From Prorocentrum cordatum (lineage: Eukaryota; Sar; Dinophyceae; Prorocentrales; Prorocentraceae), in the NCBI GenBank assembly GCA_963575745.1, contig CAUYUJ010000370.1, positions 550,382 through 614,381 on the forward strand: a DNA stretch of 64,000 bases, in the 5' to 3' direction. Position 1 is the first letter of the stretch. Each line of letters opens with the position of its first letter. The notes beneath the pieces are model-generated. The model searched no databases, was not told the DNA's origin, and worked only from the letters and a program-made list of their open reading frames with translations. Shown here one piece after another: positions 10,678 to 20,427 of the stretch. The position numbers were made by a program, and so were the translations under genes.

Positions 10678-11225
10678 TCACAGCACACGGTGCCTCACGC
10701 TACCGTCGAACTTCATCGTGAAGCAGATCAGCTTCATCAGCCGCTCCATCGTGTCTTGGTCGAGGGCCTTCGTGAACAGGTCCGCTGGGTTCCAGTGCCC
10801 CTCGACCGTCTTCAGCAACAGCCTTTTTCTCTGAATACGTTCCTGCAGCCATAGAAATCGAACATCCAAATGTCGAACAGCTACCAGTCCCTGTCGGCTT
10901 GAACATGTAAAGCTCCATCTCGTAGTCCACCTCAACTCCAAGGTCGGCCAAAGTGGGCTGTACCCCAAAACCGTGGCAGGCTCCACGCAGTAGTGCATCG
11001 TACTCGGCCTCGCCGCTGCTTAAACCCACCGTGGATTGGACCGACCTGCCATGTTGCAGCAGATGCGTTCCCCATAGAATGGCCATTCCACTTCGGGAAC
11101 GCCTCGTAATCGGATCACCCACATAGTCGCTGTCGCAGTAAACGCAAACCTTTCTAGGCAGCTTCTGAGCGGGAAGCAGCGACCTTCCAGCGAGGTACTT
11201 CTTTAAGTAGCGGCCAACGCGCTAA
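10678..11225 (-). pseudogene. Copia RNase H, frameshifted
   Basis: The RNase H domain of a copia polyprotein, which removes the RNA strand during reverse transcription. From 11220 the minus strand reads ...RVGRYLKKYLAGRSLLP, then CVYCDSDYVGDPITRRS (first catalytic Asp in DSDYVGD). Then follow HGRSVQSTVGLSSGEAEYDAL (catalytic Glu in SSGEAEY, copia hallmark) and a DLGVEVDYEMELY segment. After this the frame shifts, and the C-terminal signature continues in the next frame as VRHLDVRFLWLQERI...EGHWNPADLFTKAL, ending at a stop at 10678. The key acidic residues are still present, but the frameshift between the two halves disables it. It follows the RT fragment directly on the same strand. Confidence 0.85.
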
Positions 11226-12386
11226 GGATCCTCCATGTGGGTCTCCTTCGGCTCCTTCATGTGTCTAGCCTGCATGCTCGCGCTGTAGCTGATGTCGGGC
11301 CGGTCCAGACTCAGGCGCATGATCCGCATGGTCACGCCGCGGTAGGTCTTCCCTTCTCGTCGCCCAGCTTCGGCGAGGTCTGGTTGCTACTCAGGATCTC
11401 CGCGACAGACCTCTCAACGGCCAGGGTAGTCACTTCCTTCGCATTCTCCAAGCCCAGGTCCCTGATCACCTTCTTCACGTGCCGGGTGTCCGCTTCGAGG
11501 TAGGCTGAACGCTCGAAGGGGTTCCAGATCAACAGCCGGTTGCGATCGTCCGCGCTCTGTTCCTCCAGGGGCCTGCTGCTCAGAATACCCGTGACCTTGA
11601 AGTCGTAGCGCGAGAGCACGTCATCGAACCACCCCTCCTGGGACTTGCGCATAATCGCACTAAAGTCGTCGCAGTGAACCTCCGCTTGTATATGACGCTC
11701 GGCGTGGTGCAGCAGCGCTGGGTTCGAGACGCCCTTCTTGAAGCCGTGCAAGCTTGTCAGGCCGATGTAGTCGTCTTGCCACACATGACTTGCGTCCACT
11801 GTGCCGTGCATCGTCTTGAGTAGCCTGCCCACCATGGGTTCCGGATCGTCGTAGGTCTCCTCCTCGGGCAACTCCATATACACTTCGCGATTTGCATATC
11901 CATAGAAGTGCGCCCTCAGATGTCGCAAAACTTGTAAATGATCTCCTCCGCATCGCCGTCGCGGTAGGCGTCGTTCACGCGGCCGACGAAGATGGTCACC
12001 ATCGCCTTGAACGCTTCCAGCGGTGGCATGGCCGAGAATAGTTCAGCTTGATCTGGTCGGTCTTCGGACCTCATCGCTTTCTTAATCTCCCTCGCGACCA
12101 GCCTCGAACGATGCCGTGGTTGAGTTCGGTCGCCCTTGTTCGTGAATATCCATTTCAAGGTCACTGCCTTCTGGCCGTTCTCGAGCATCTCGCGTCTAGG
12201 TACCTTCTTCCATACCTGCCTCCCGCGGCACCAATCCAGTTCTTCTTCCCTCGCGGCTCGCACCCCCCTCATCGTCCTGGTACTCAGCGGACACCTCAGT
12301 CTCTTCTTCATGTGGGTGTGGTCCTCCACAAAGAGCTGCAAGTAGGTTGAGCCCTTCTCGTCGTCGAAGCTCCTCTCGTAGGCCAT
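11224..12386 (-). pseudogene. Copia reverse transcriptase (RVT_2), frameshifted
   Basis: RT domain of a Ty1/copia element. The first part (12386-11916) holds AAREEELDWC, VWKKVPRRE, VTLKWIFTNKGD, RSRLVAREIKKA and LFSAMPPLEAFKAM, the standard RVT_2 opening. A frameshift near 11925 moves to the next frame: RAHFYGYANREVYMELPEEE, then LLKTMHGTVDASHVWQDDY and the catalytic box EVHCDDFSAI with both Asp retained (HCDDF instead of the usual HVDDF). The end of RT passes a stop near 11332 and continues as YRGVTMRIMRLSLDRPDISYS with HMKEPKETH, a connection segment typical of copia. It is not expressible as one protein because of the indel and stop, but sequence decay is modest. Confidence 0.88.
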
Positions 12387-12622
12387 TTGAGAATAGCTGC
12401 AACCAGGCTCGGAGGGTATCGTTGTGCATGTTTGGCGCGTCCGTCAACCAGGTGAACATGGCGAGCGAGTTCTCCGTTCGGACCCCTGGGGCACCGGCAG
12501 TGGCCTTTTGAGGATCTCGGCGAGCAGCTCGCTGTTGGTGAGCCACCCGGTCTCCTTCCGAACGACGCCCAACTTTCCGATGGAGTCGGTCGCCTGCATG
12601 TGCCAGCGGCACATAGGTCCAT
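12387..12622 (-). pseudogene. Copia linker between methyltransferase-like domain and RT
   Basis: The large upstream frame ends at 12444. The reading continues in other frames as FTWLTDAPNMHNDTLRAWLQLFSNGL and then MAYERSFDDEKGSTYLQLF, which joins the RT start. At least two frameshifts lie within 250 bp. The segment has no catalytic motif and probably tethers the two domains. Confidence 0.55.
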
Positions 12623-14174
12623 GGACTAAGAATACGCCTGCCAACTGTATGACCTCCTGAACGCTCGGGCGGTGCCAGCTACTCGCTGACCAAGGTGCTT
12701 CGTGAAGAAACAGCTTCCCTGCATTGTAGCGCCCCTTGCAAATCTCCGTGCTGAATTTGAGGTGCGTCTCGCCTTCCAGGATCTCCGCCTCCACGATCTT
12801 CGGGTCTCGCTTTGAGTCCGAGAGCGTCCGCAAGTTGCTGAATGGCGTGCACGGGGGGCTGGTGGTCGTCAGCAGCGGGTCTTCGTCCTTTAGCTGCTTC
12901 TTGCACTCCTTTCGCTGCTCGGGCAATCGCAGATCCCAACCGGTCTCGATATCCACTGCCAGGCCGTGCGCGAGGCCGTGCCTGAACGTCATCTCTGCAA
13001 ACCTTCTCGGCGAACAAACCTCCGCAGTGTCCACTGCGCACATCTCGGTAAGAAGTGACGCGATCTCCTCCGCCTGCTCTGCGTCGTTCACGTTGGCGTT
13101 CGTCCACATCTCGAACATCGCCAGCTCGTAGATCATGATAAACGCGTTGCCTTTGTCGTAGCCGTTGATCCGCTCCAGGAAGTCGACGTCCATCGATCCA
13201 TCTGGAGCCCGGCTCGGTCTCGACACCGATGCCGATGCTGAACTTGATGACGCTGCCTGGGACATCGCTGTGTCGACCAGGTCCCCCACGTTCACCTGCG
13301 CCTCCTCCTGGGGCGCCGCTCGCTTGAGCGCGAGCCGAGCTTCAGCTTCAGCAGTTGCAGGTGCTGAGCTTCCTCTCGCATCGCCTCGTGCCCGGGTAGC
13401 TCGTCCAGGGTCGGGTGCGTCTCCTCGGCGCTTCCTGGCAGTGCTCGGTTCGCTTCCACTGCCTCCGGCCGGCACCACCGCCATCTCGGTGTCCCTCGGC
13501 TCTGGGGCAGGAGCTCGATCGCCGTCCCCAGAGGGCGGCGGTAGGGCAGCTTGGTCTCCTCCAGCTGCATCTCGACCTCGAACACCTCGACCGCGTGCTG
13601 ATTGGTCTCCGGCTCGAAAGTGATGTTCGGTAACTCGTACTCGATCTTCATCGTTACCCATCATTAGCTCTGCGATCCTGTCGCGGCACTCGTCGCTGTG
13701 GGTTTTCGTGATCTTGCCCTTCTGCGTCAGCTCCAGACATCCAGGACAGCCCGCAGTGGCACCATACTTCTCGATGTCGCGGCGTAGGACGTACCCCGCT
13801 CGCGGGGCTCGTGGCTCCATCCGAACGGTAGCCACCGCCGGCGCTCGCCAGAGCGGGCGCCTCCTCCTCCGGGCGAGTCGCCCAAGGAACTCCTCGAAGA
13901 GCTGCCCAGTCCTTACTGTCCCAGCTTGCTCCTTCGGCAGCTTCTTGAAACCTTGGGCCTTCTCCACGCCGTCAACCGTCATGGCGAGCAGGGCTCCCGT
14001 CCGAATGTGGTAGCCCAGGAAGTTCCCGGACTTCCTGTGCATCACCCGCTCGCCAAACTCTGCTTCCAGCTTCTTCCAGTCGCAGCCTGAGCGCCGCTGT
14101 TCTCCAGCGAGGCCGTCGGTTCCGCGTCGGTACCGGCCAATGCAGGCCGCGGCGCACTGGGGTAGCCACTTCAA
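12444..14174 (-). pseudogene. Copia integrase end, CxxC insert and methyltransferase-like domain
   Basis: A 576-codon open frame with three recognisable parts. Residues about 10-90 (DWKKLEAEFGERVMHRKSG, LGYHIRTGALLAMTVDGVEKA) look like the end of a copia integrase. Residues about 125-175 hold YVLRRDIEKYGATAGCPGC and THSDECRDRIAELM, a CxxC...H...C zinc-binding-like patch. After a low-complexity linker (about 185-370), residues about 400-560 form a globular region: GLAVDIETGWDL, TTTSPPCTPFSNL (PPC at about 440-442), GKLFLHEAPWSASSW, GPMCRWHMQATDSIG and KETGWLTNS. An SPPCxxFS loop after a DIxTGWDL strand, with a later acidic loop, resembles motifs I, IV and VI of class-I C5-cytosine methyltransferases. 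Whether it is catalytic is unknown. The frame breaks at its C-terminus. Confidence 0.7.
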
Positions 14175-14194
14175 GATCGGGGGTATAGATCACC

Positions 14195-14535
14195 GGGGGC
14201 CTTGGCTACCCTAGGCCCTACCCAAGGCCCTAGGCTTCCCAAGGGTGGGCCCTACCCAAGGCCCTAGGCTTCCCAAGGGTAGGCCCGACCCAGGGCCCTA
14301 GGCTTCCCAAGGGTAGGCCCTACCCAAGGCCCTAGGCTTCCCAAGGGTAGACCCTACCGAAGGCCCTAGGCTTCCCAAGGGTAGGCCCTACCCAAGGCCC
14401 TAGGCTTCCCAAGGGGTAGGCCGTACCCAAGGCCCTAGGCTTCCCAAGGGGTAGCCCTAGGGTAGCCCTAGGGGTGGGCCCCAGGGGTAGCCCCAGGGTA
14501 GCCCTAGGGGTAGGCCCTAGGGGTAACCCTTCATT
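14195..14535. repeat. CCCTAGGCTTCCCAAGGGTAGG minisatellite
   Basis: A unit of about 35 bp, CCCTAGGCTTCCCAAGGGTA plus GGCCCTACCCAAGG, repeats about 8 times, then degrades into GGGTAGCCCTAGGGGTAGGC words. It begins just upstream (minus sense) of the truncated copia element. It is not a telomeric repeat. Confidence 0.85.
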
Positions 14536-14574
14536 GCGGATTACAATATGATTCCTTTGGTCGGGCGACCGCGG

Positions 14575-15297
14575 CCCCGGCGCCGCAGACCCCCCCCTCG
14601 CAGACCCCCCCTCTGGGATCCCCCCTCGCTGACCCCCCCTCGCAGACCCCCCGTCACAGACCCCCCCTCGCTGACCCCCCCTCACAGACCCCCCCTCGCA
14701 GACCCCCCCTCGCAGACCCCCCCTCGCAGACCCCCCCTCTGGGACCCCCCCTCGCTGACCCCCCCTCGCAGACCCCCCCATCACAGACCCCCCCTCTGGG
14801 ACCCCCCCTCGCTGACCCCCCCATCGCTGACCCCCCCTCGCAGACCCCCCCTCGCAGACCCCCCCTCTGGGACCCCCCCTCGCTGACCCCCCCTCTGGGA
14901 CCCCCCTCACAGACCCCCCCCTCGTGACCCCCCCTCGCGACCCCCCCCTCTGGGACCCCCTTCCTCGCTGACCCCCCCTCTGGGACCCCACCCCCCTCGC
15001 TGACCCCCACTTCCGCAGGGCCCCTCGCAGACCCCCCCTCGCAGACCCCCCCATCGCTGACCCCCCCTCGCAGACCCCCCCTCTGGGACCACCCCTCTGG
15101 GACCCCCCCTCTGGGACCCCCCTCACAGACCCCCCCTCGCTGACCCCCCCTCGCAGACCCCCCTCACAGACCCCCCCTCTGGGACCCCCCCTCGCAGACC
15201 CCCCCTCTGACCCCCCCCTCGCCCCCCCTCTGGGACCCCCCCCCCTTCACAGACCCCCCCTCGCTGACCCCCCCTCGCTGACCCCCCCTCTGACGGA
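14575..15297. repeat. C-rich minisatellite (ACCCCCCCTCGCAG and ACCCCCCCTCTGGG)
   Basis: About 50 copies of a 14-bp unit with alternating cores TCGCAG, TCGCTG, TCTGGG and TCACAG, each followed by ACCCCCC. One strand is nearly free of A and T. The array interrupts a different repeat (GCGGATTAC) at both ends. Confidence 0.9.
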
Positions 15298-15945
15298 TTA
15301 CCCCCCTCAGCGGTTATAACTTGATGCCTTTAGTCGGGCGGGCGGGCGGGACATTAAAGGCATTGATTGCTTGCTTGTGTGGTGGATTACCAATTGCTTC
15401 CCGTTGGTACCGGATTACTAGTAGATTCCACTTGTGGCGGATTACAAGCTGATTCCTTTTGTCGGGCGGGCGGGCGGGACATTAAAGGCATTGATTGCTT
15501 GTGTGGCGGATGGCAAACTGATTCTTATTGTGGCAGATTACACATTGATTCCTTTGGTCTGGCGGGCGGGCGGGACATTAAAGGCAATGATTGCTTGTTT
15601 GGTGAATTGCGAATGGATTCCCTTTGGCAGCGGATTTTCAACTTATTCCTGTGGTCGGGCGCCTTTTGCCGGGCGGGCGGGCGGGACATTGAAGGCAATA
15701 ATTGCTTGTGTGGTGAATTACACATGGATTCCCTTTGGCAGCGGATTGCAAACTTATTCCTTTGGTCGGGCGGGCGGGCGGGACATTAAATGCATTGATT
15801 GCTTTCGTGGCGGATTACAAAGTGATTCCATTTGGCAGCGGATTGCAAGTTGATTACTATTATGGCGGATTACAAGCTGATTCCTTTTGTCGGGCGGGCG
15901 GGCGGGACATTAAAGGCATTGCTTGCTTGTGTGGCGGATTACACA
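15298..15945. repeat. GCGGATTAC / CGGGCGGGCGGGCGGGACATTAAAGGC repeat
   Basis: About six diverged copies of a 100-120 bp unit carrying GTCGGGCGGGCGGGCGGGAC, ATTAAAGGCATTGATTGCTT and GTGTGGCGGATTACA. A detached piece lies at 14538-14570 on the far side of the C-rich array. The GGGC runs could form G-quadruplexes. The 140-codon frame here is repeat-derived. Confidence 0.85.
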
Positions 15946-16265
15946 TACTGAAGGCCCTAGGCTTCCCAAGGATAGGCCCTACTGGACACCCTAGGGTAGC
16001 CCTAGGGTACCCCTAGGGGTAGGCCCCAGAGGTAGCCCTAGGGTAGCCCTAGGGGTAGGCCCTAGGGTAGCCCTAGGGTAGCCCTAGGGGTAGGCCCTAG
16101 GGGTAGCCCTAGGGTAGCCCTAGGGGTAGGCCCTAGGGGTAGCCCCAGGGTAGCCCTAGGGGTAGGCCCTAGGGTAGCCCTAGGGTAGCCCTAGGGGTAG
16201 GCCCTAGGGGTAGCCCTAGGGTCGCCCTAGGGGTAGGCCTAGGGGTAGCCCTAGGGTAGCCCTTC
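15946..16265. repeat. GGGTAGCCCTAGG minisatellite
   Basis: Same family as 14195-14535, here mostly as GGGTAGCCCTAGGGGTAGGC with the TAGGCTTCCCAAGG form at its left edge. Confidence 0.85.
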
Positions 16266-16276
16266 CTTGGGTGATC

Positions 16277-16600
16277 TATAAGCTCCAAGAGGCCCCCAGG
16301 CAGCTCCCAGGAGGCCCCAAGAGCGCCCCAAGTGGCTCCAAAGAGGCCTCCTTTTCCTTCTCCTTCTCCTCTCCTCCTCCTTTTTCGCCTCCTCCCCTCC
16401 TCCCTCCTCTCCTCCTCCTCTCCTCCTCCTCCTCCTCCTCCTCCTCCCTCCCCCACGTGTTCCCCGAAGGGTCTCCACAACGGCTGGGGCAACGCAGGGT
16501 CCAGCATCGTGCCCAAACTTTGCCAAAACGTTTGGCCATATAGGCGTATCTGAGAAGGCAGGGGGGGGCGGTGATTCGCCCCAGGCGTCCTCGATTGGCC
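16277..16600 (+). repeat. Composite module: AAGAGGCCCC array, (TCC)n, GTTCCCCGAAGGG
   Basis: A short AAGAGGCCCCAAGAG array (16285-16345) leads into TCC microsatellite (16346-16450), then CACGTGTTCCCCGAAGGGTC, AACGGCTGGGGCAAC and GTTTGGCCATATAGGCG with GAAGGCAGGGGG. The last 130 bp are clearly related to 17477-17610 and partly to 10327-10362. Confidence 0.8.
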
Positions 16601-17345
16601 GCCCCCTGTCGATGGATTTTTGGTGCTGTTTTGGGACTCCCCCTGGGGCTTCGGTCCATTGCGCCGGCCACCTGGGAGGCTCGACCAGACCCGGCTGTAA
16701 AAGGCTGTCCTGCCCCAGAGGGCTCCAAGGTGGCCCAAGATTACCTCCAAAGACGCCAAGGGGGCCTCCGATTTCGCCAACGATGGTCCGAGATGGCCTC
16801 CAAGACGGCCTCCAAGACGGCCCCAGAGGCCCCAAAGAGGCCTCCAAGACCGCTCAAGAGGCCTCCAAGACCGCCCAAGAGGCCTCAAGAGGTCCCCCAG
16901 GAGGGCACGCAGTGGCCGACATCATCGATCTTCCATGCGTTTTTTTTTACAGATTCTGGCACTTGCTCGTTTTAGTTCTCCTGGCGGCCCAAGACGGCCC
17001 AAGAGGCCTCCAAGATCGCCCCTAGAGCGCCCAAGAGGCCTCCAAGATGACCCCAGGACGGCCGAAGAGGCCCCCTGGACGGCTCAGAGGAGGGCCCAAG
17101 ACGGCCCAAGAGGCCTCCATGACGCCCACTATGGCCTCCAAGACGGCTCCGAAGCGCCCCGAGAGGGCCCCAAGACGGTCCACAGCGGCCCCCAGCATGG
17201 CTCACGACGGCGTCGGACGGCCCAGAAACGCCCTATGAGACTGCCAAGGAGGCCCCAAACAAGCCCTCGAAGGCCCCCAAAAGGCCGAAGGAGACCCTCA
17301 GGAGACCTCCAAGAGGCTCCCAGGAAGCTCCCAGGAGAGCCCAAG
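16601..17345 (+). repeat. Degenerate CCAAGAGGCC / CCAAGACGGC array
   Basis: GGCCTCCAAGACGGCC-type words repeat at irregular spacing across most of the interval. It is the same family as 9715-10218, 27190-28020 and 33555-33960. It lacks coding features. Confidence 0.7.
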
Positions 17346-17612
17346 AGTGCCCCAAAATGCTCCCAGGAAGTCTACTCCTTATCCTTCTCTTCCTCCTACT
17401 CCTCCTCGTCCTCCTTATCCTTCTCCCCCTCCTCCTCCTACTTCCTTTTCCTTCTTGTCCTCATTCTCCTCTTCCTCACGTGTTCCCCGAAGGGTTTCAA
17501 CGACGGCTGGGGGAACACATGGTCCGATAGCAAGCTCTAGCCAAACTTTCGGCCACACAGGCGCTTGCAAAGAGGCAGGGGGCGGAGGTGATTCGCCGTA
17601 GGCGCCTTCAAG
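17346..17612 (+). repeat. Composite module, second nearby copy
   Basis: TCCTCC-rich tract (17385-17475), then CACGTGTTCCCCGAAGGGTT, CGACGGCTGGGGGAACAC, CTTTCGGCCACACAGGCG and GAGGCAGGGGGCGGAGGTGA. It is related to 16346-16600. Confidence 0.8.
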
Positions 17613-17678
17613 AACTTCCACGACCACCGCAAATTCAGACTCCTTCTGTTGGACGGCGGCCACGCCTGGGAGGACGGG

Positions 17679-17738
17679 GAGGAGGAGGAGGAGGAGGAGG
17701 AGGAGGAGGAGGAGGAGGAGGAGGAGGAGGGGGAGGAG
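17679..17738. repeat. (GGA)n microsatellite
   Basis: GGAGGAGGA run ending in GGGGGAGGAGGGGGAG. Confidence 0.95.
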
Positions 17739-17839
17739 GGGGAGACCACTTTCTCTGACACCTCCTTGGGCCAAGAACAAAATTATCCCAGTGCGACCCT
17801 ACCTAGGAGTTGGAACCCCTAGGAAAGCAGCATTAGTAG

Positions 17840-18105
17840 TAACAGTAACGCTAAGCTAAAGCTGAGCTAAAGCTAAGCTAAAGCTCAGCTAAAGCTAAGA
17901 CACAGCTAAGCTAAAACTAAGCTAAAGCTAAGCTAAAGCTAAGCTAAAGCTAAGCTAAAGCTGAGCAACAGCTAAGCTAAAGCTAAGCTACAGCGAAGCA
18001 AAAGCTAAGCAAAAGCTAAGCTAAAGCTAAGCGAAACGCTAAGCTAAAGCTAAGATACAGCTAAGCTACAGCTAAGCTACAGCTAAGCTCAAGCTAAGCT
18101 AAAGC
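17840..18105. repeat. AAGCTA satellite, left part
   Basis: Short units AAGCTAAGCTA / AAGCTAAAGCT repeat continuously with occasional AAGCTACAGCT variants. The array continues after the embedded MITE to 18427. Confidence 0.95.
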
Positions 18106-18297
18106 TACGGCAGGCTCGTGTCGTGCCGACCCCAGCGTTGGTTTTTGACACCGCAGGGATCGTTCAACCTTGAACGATCGGCCGCTGCCGCAACGTCCGA
18201 TCGTTCAACATCGATCGATTCTGGGTCGCCGGCGGCGTTCAACCTTGAACGTCCGCGCTGGGGTCGCCGCTGGTCGACACTTCGCAAACCTACCGTA
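18106..18297. mobile_element. 192-bp MITE, TA target site (copy 2), inside AAGCTA satellite
   Basis: Same length and about 96% identical to 3923-4114 (about seven substitutions, no indels). The surrounding satellite shows the empty site: AAGC-TA-AGCT became AAGC-TA-[element]-TA-AGCT, so the TA is a true target-site duplication. The insertion postdates the satellite. Confidence 0.92.
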
Positions 18298-18427
18298 AGC
18301 TAAAGCTAAGCTAAAGTTAAGCTAAACGCTAAGCGAAAAGCTAAGCGAAACGCTAAGCTAAAGCTAAGCTACAGCTAAGCTAAAGCTAAGCTAAAGTTAA
18401 GCTAAAGCTAAAGCTAAAGCTAAAGCT
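18298..18427. repeat. AAGCTA satellite, right part
   Basis: Continuation of the array at 17840-18105, with AAACGCTAAGCG variants. Confidence 0.95.
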
Positions 18428-19960
18428 CCCAAGGGACTGGGGGGAACCGCTCCCAGGGGACTGGGGGAACCGCCCGGGGCGCTTTGCACTGCCCGGCCCC
18501 TTTAAGCTAAGAGAGTAAGAACCCTTCTAGGCAGAGCCTAGGTAGGGGAAAAACGCCCGTGTGAGCGGTCCGGCGTGCGCCCGGACGGCCGCCCTCCCCT
18601 CCGCAAGCCCGTCTCCATGCGTCTCCGCGGCATGCGATGCTGCGAGGGCGATGCTCTCTGGCTGCACCTGTGGAGAAGTCCACGGGCGCCAGCTGGGGGT
18701 CGTCACGCCTGTGAGACGAGCGCGTTCCACTACTCGCAAAGTGACTACTCGCAAGTGGCCCGGATCCGCCGCGGGGGGTCCTACGACAAAGTCCATCGAA
18801 GCGGACGTCCGTGTTTCGGACGTTTGCGAGCAGGCACTTTGCGAGTAGTGGAACGCGCTCGGTGAGCCAGTGGAGGAGTCCACGGGCGCCAGCTGGGGGT
18901 CGTCACACCTATGGGGGGGGGAAGAAGACTGGAGCTCTCGCTGGGACGGGAGCCCCCTGGGCGAGGACGGGGGGGGGGGCACCTCTTTTGCTACTCCTCG
19001 GCAGCGGGGGAGGGCTTCGGGACACCTTTCCCTCGGGACCCCCTTGCCCTCGTGGCGATCACGAGGGACCCCGATCACCCGCGCGTGGCCGGCGCCCTCC
19101 CGTCGCCAGCCGATCGGCCGGGGAGCCTCGTCCTCCATCGCCAGCAGCTGCGCCCGCACGCTGGCCAGCTGCGCCTCCAGCTTCGCCGCCTCTCGCCGCG
19201 GCGGGCGCGCGCAGCAACCCGGGCGACGGGCCGAGAGGTCCACCTCTGCGGCCCTGGCGCTGCCTTGTTGTTCGCGGCGGGCATTCGCGCCCGTTGTCGG
19301 GCCCCTGGGGCCTCCGAAGATCGATCCCGATCGACAAATGGACAGACAGATGGGGGTCTAGGGCTCCCGTCGTGAGTTTTCGCAGTGTTGCATTTTTGCC
19401 AGCGTCGGATCTCGGTGCTCACAAGGAGATATTCACCTGTCCCACGAGTCCCAGAAGTCGCACAGGTCCCAGCATCCAAGGTCTCAGAGGTCCCACAGGC
19501 CACGCGGGTCCCACAGGCGCATTTGCTGCTATCAGGGCGCTCTGCTCAAGTAAATTCTTTGCAAACCTACCAGCAGGGTGTCACAGCAGACCTACGTAGA
19601 ACTCCCAAACAAACCCTATCGTGGCATGCGCGATCTGGAAACAAGCATCGCAGAACGGCAGGATCAGTCGAGTCGGGACCAAAACGAAGCCAGGATCTGC
19701 CTGGAGAGCACCAGACCAGCACAAATCGGGGATCTCTGAGGTCTGGCGGTTCTGGATGATGCCTCGGGTGCCGCGGCCGTTCCAAAACGCTCCGAGAGCG
19801 TTCTGGAACGCGCTGTAACGATTTATCTTGGTCCAAGCCCCGCCCGAGGGACGCTGGATCCGAACGGAACATGCGACGGACCAAGTTTCATCGGCACAGA
19901 ATCAAAATCGGGTTGGCCAGGCTGCGCCGGGATACACAGCAACAGCACAGCGCAGGAAAA
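18428..19960. other. Unassigned, no gene recognised
   Basis: GC-rich. Long frames run on both strands (a minus frame at 18527-19243 has a short predicted helix AAKLEAQLASVRAQLLAM), but no frame stands out. The direct and inverted repeat cluster at 18671-18910 lies here. Confidence 0.35.
18671..18910. repeat. 40-bp direct repeats 200 bp apart around a 26-bp inverted repeat
   Basis: 18671-18710 recurs at 18871-18910 (38 of 40 bp equal; core TCCACGGGCGCCAGCTGGGG). Inside, 18718-18743 and 18835-18860 are perfect inverted copies (GCGTTCCACTACTCGCAAAG and its complement) around a 91-bp spacer. The nesting direct-inverted-inverted-direct resembles a small mobile element or a recombination product. 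Confidence 0.75.
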
Positions 19961-20014
19961 TGCATCGGGCCGTATCGGGCATCGCTGCAGCGATGCCCGA
20001 TGCGGCCCGAAGCA
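19961..20014. repeat. 54-bp near-perfect palindrome
   Basis: Centred on CTGCAG at 19985-19990. Both arms read TCGGGC..ATCGGGCATCGCTG inward, with two mismatched pairs over 27 bp per arm and no spacer. It could extrude as a cruciform. Confidence 0.85.
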
Positions 20015-20427
20015 TTAAGAACACGTATCTTAAACTTAACAAAGAGTTGAAAGCACTTGTATACATCTTACCGAAAAGTTGAGGAAACAGCTCCAAACAC
20101 GTATGCACAGTTGTGCGAGTCCAACGTAACGTGTTTATGGAATTTGCAGTAAGTCATTACACATCGTACAACTACTTATAAGGCCCCGCAACCGAAAAAA
20201 GACATGGTAGTGGAGCATCAGGATCCAATCGGACCGACCCAAATATTCGATGAATTGATTTTCCGATCCGCGGTCCCCAAACAGGTCTCGACCACTTCCC
20301 CAAGGGCAGCCTTTTCGTTCTGGAGCCAGCTTTCGTGGACCTGGGGCCCGGATGTGGCCCCAGGAGGCCGACATCGATGAGAAACGCCAGGATCGAGAAA
20401 GAAACTAAACGCCCGAAGTCTGGAATC
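20015..20427. other. Unassigned, no gene recognised
   Basis: Mostly unique sequence with a somewhat AT-richer part at 20015-20260. Confidence 0.4.

Larger units (their letters stand above)
10678..14174 (-). mobile_element. Decayed Ty1/copia retrotransposon, pol region
   Basis: Reading down the minus strand: the end of integrase (about 14170-13900), a CxxC insert and low-complexity linker, a methyltransferase-like PPC domain (about 13000-12500), RT (12386-11332) and RNase H (11220-10678). That is the Ty1/copia order with integrase before RT. Gag, protease and the integrase catalytic core are missing upstream, where a TAGGCTTCCC minisatellite begins at once. There are several frameshifts, so no intact polyprotein is encoded. 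The parts are annotated separately. Confidence 0.85.

Noticed and set aside
14195-16265. CCCTAGGG-like words as telomeric repeat
   Set aside because: The unit is 35 bp with TAGGCTTCCC and differs from TTTAGGG; it is internal and interrupted.
18527-19243. 238-codon minus frame with a short coiled-coil-like stretch
   Set aside because: Only about 20 residues look structured; the frame crosses the direct/inverted repeat cluster, and other frames are equally open.
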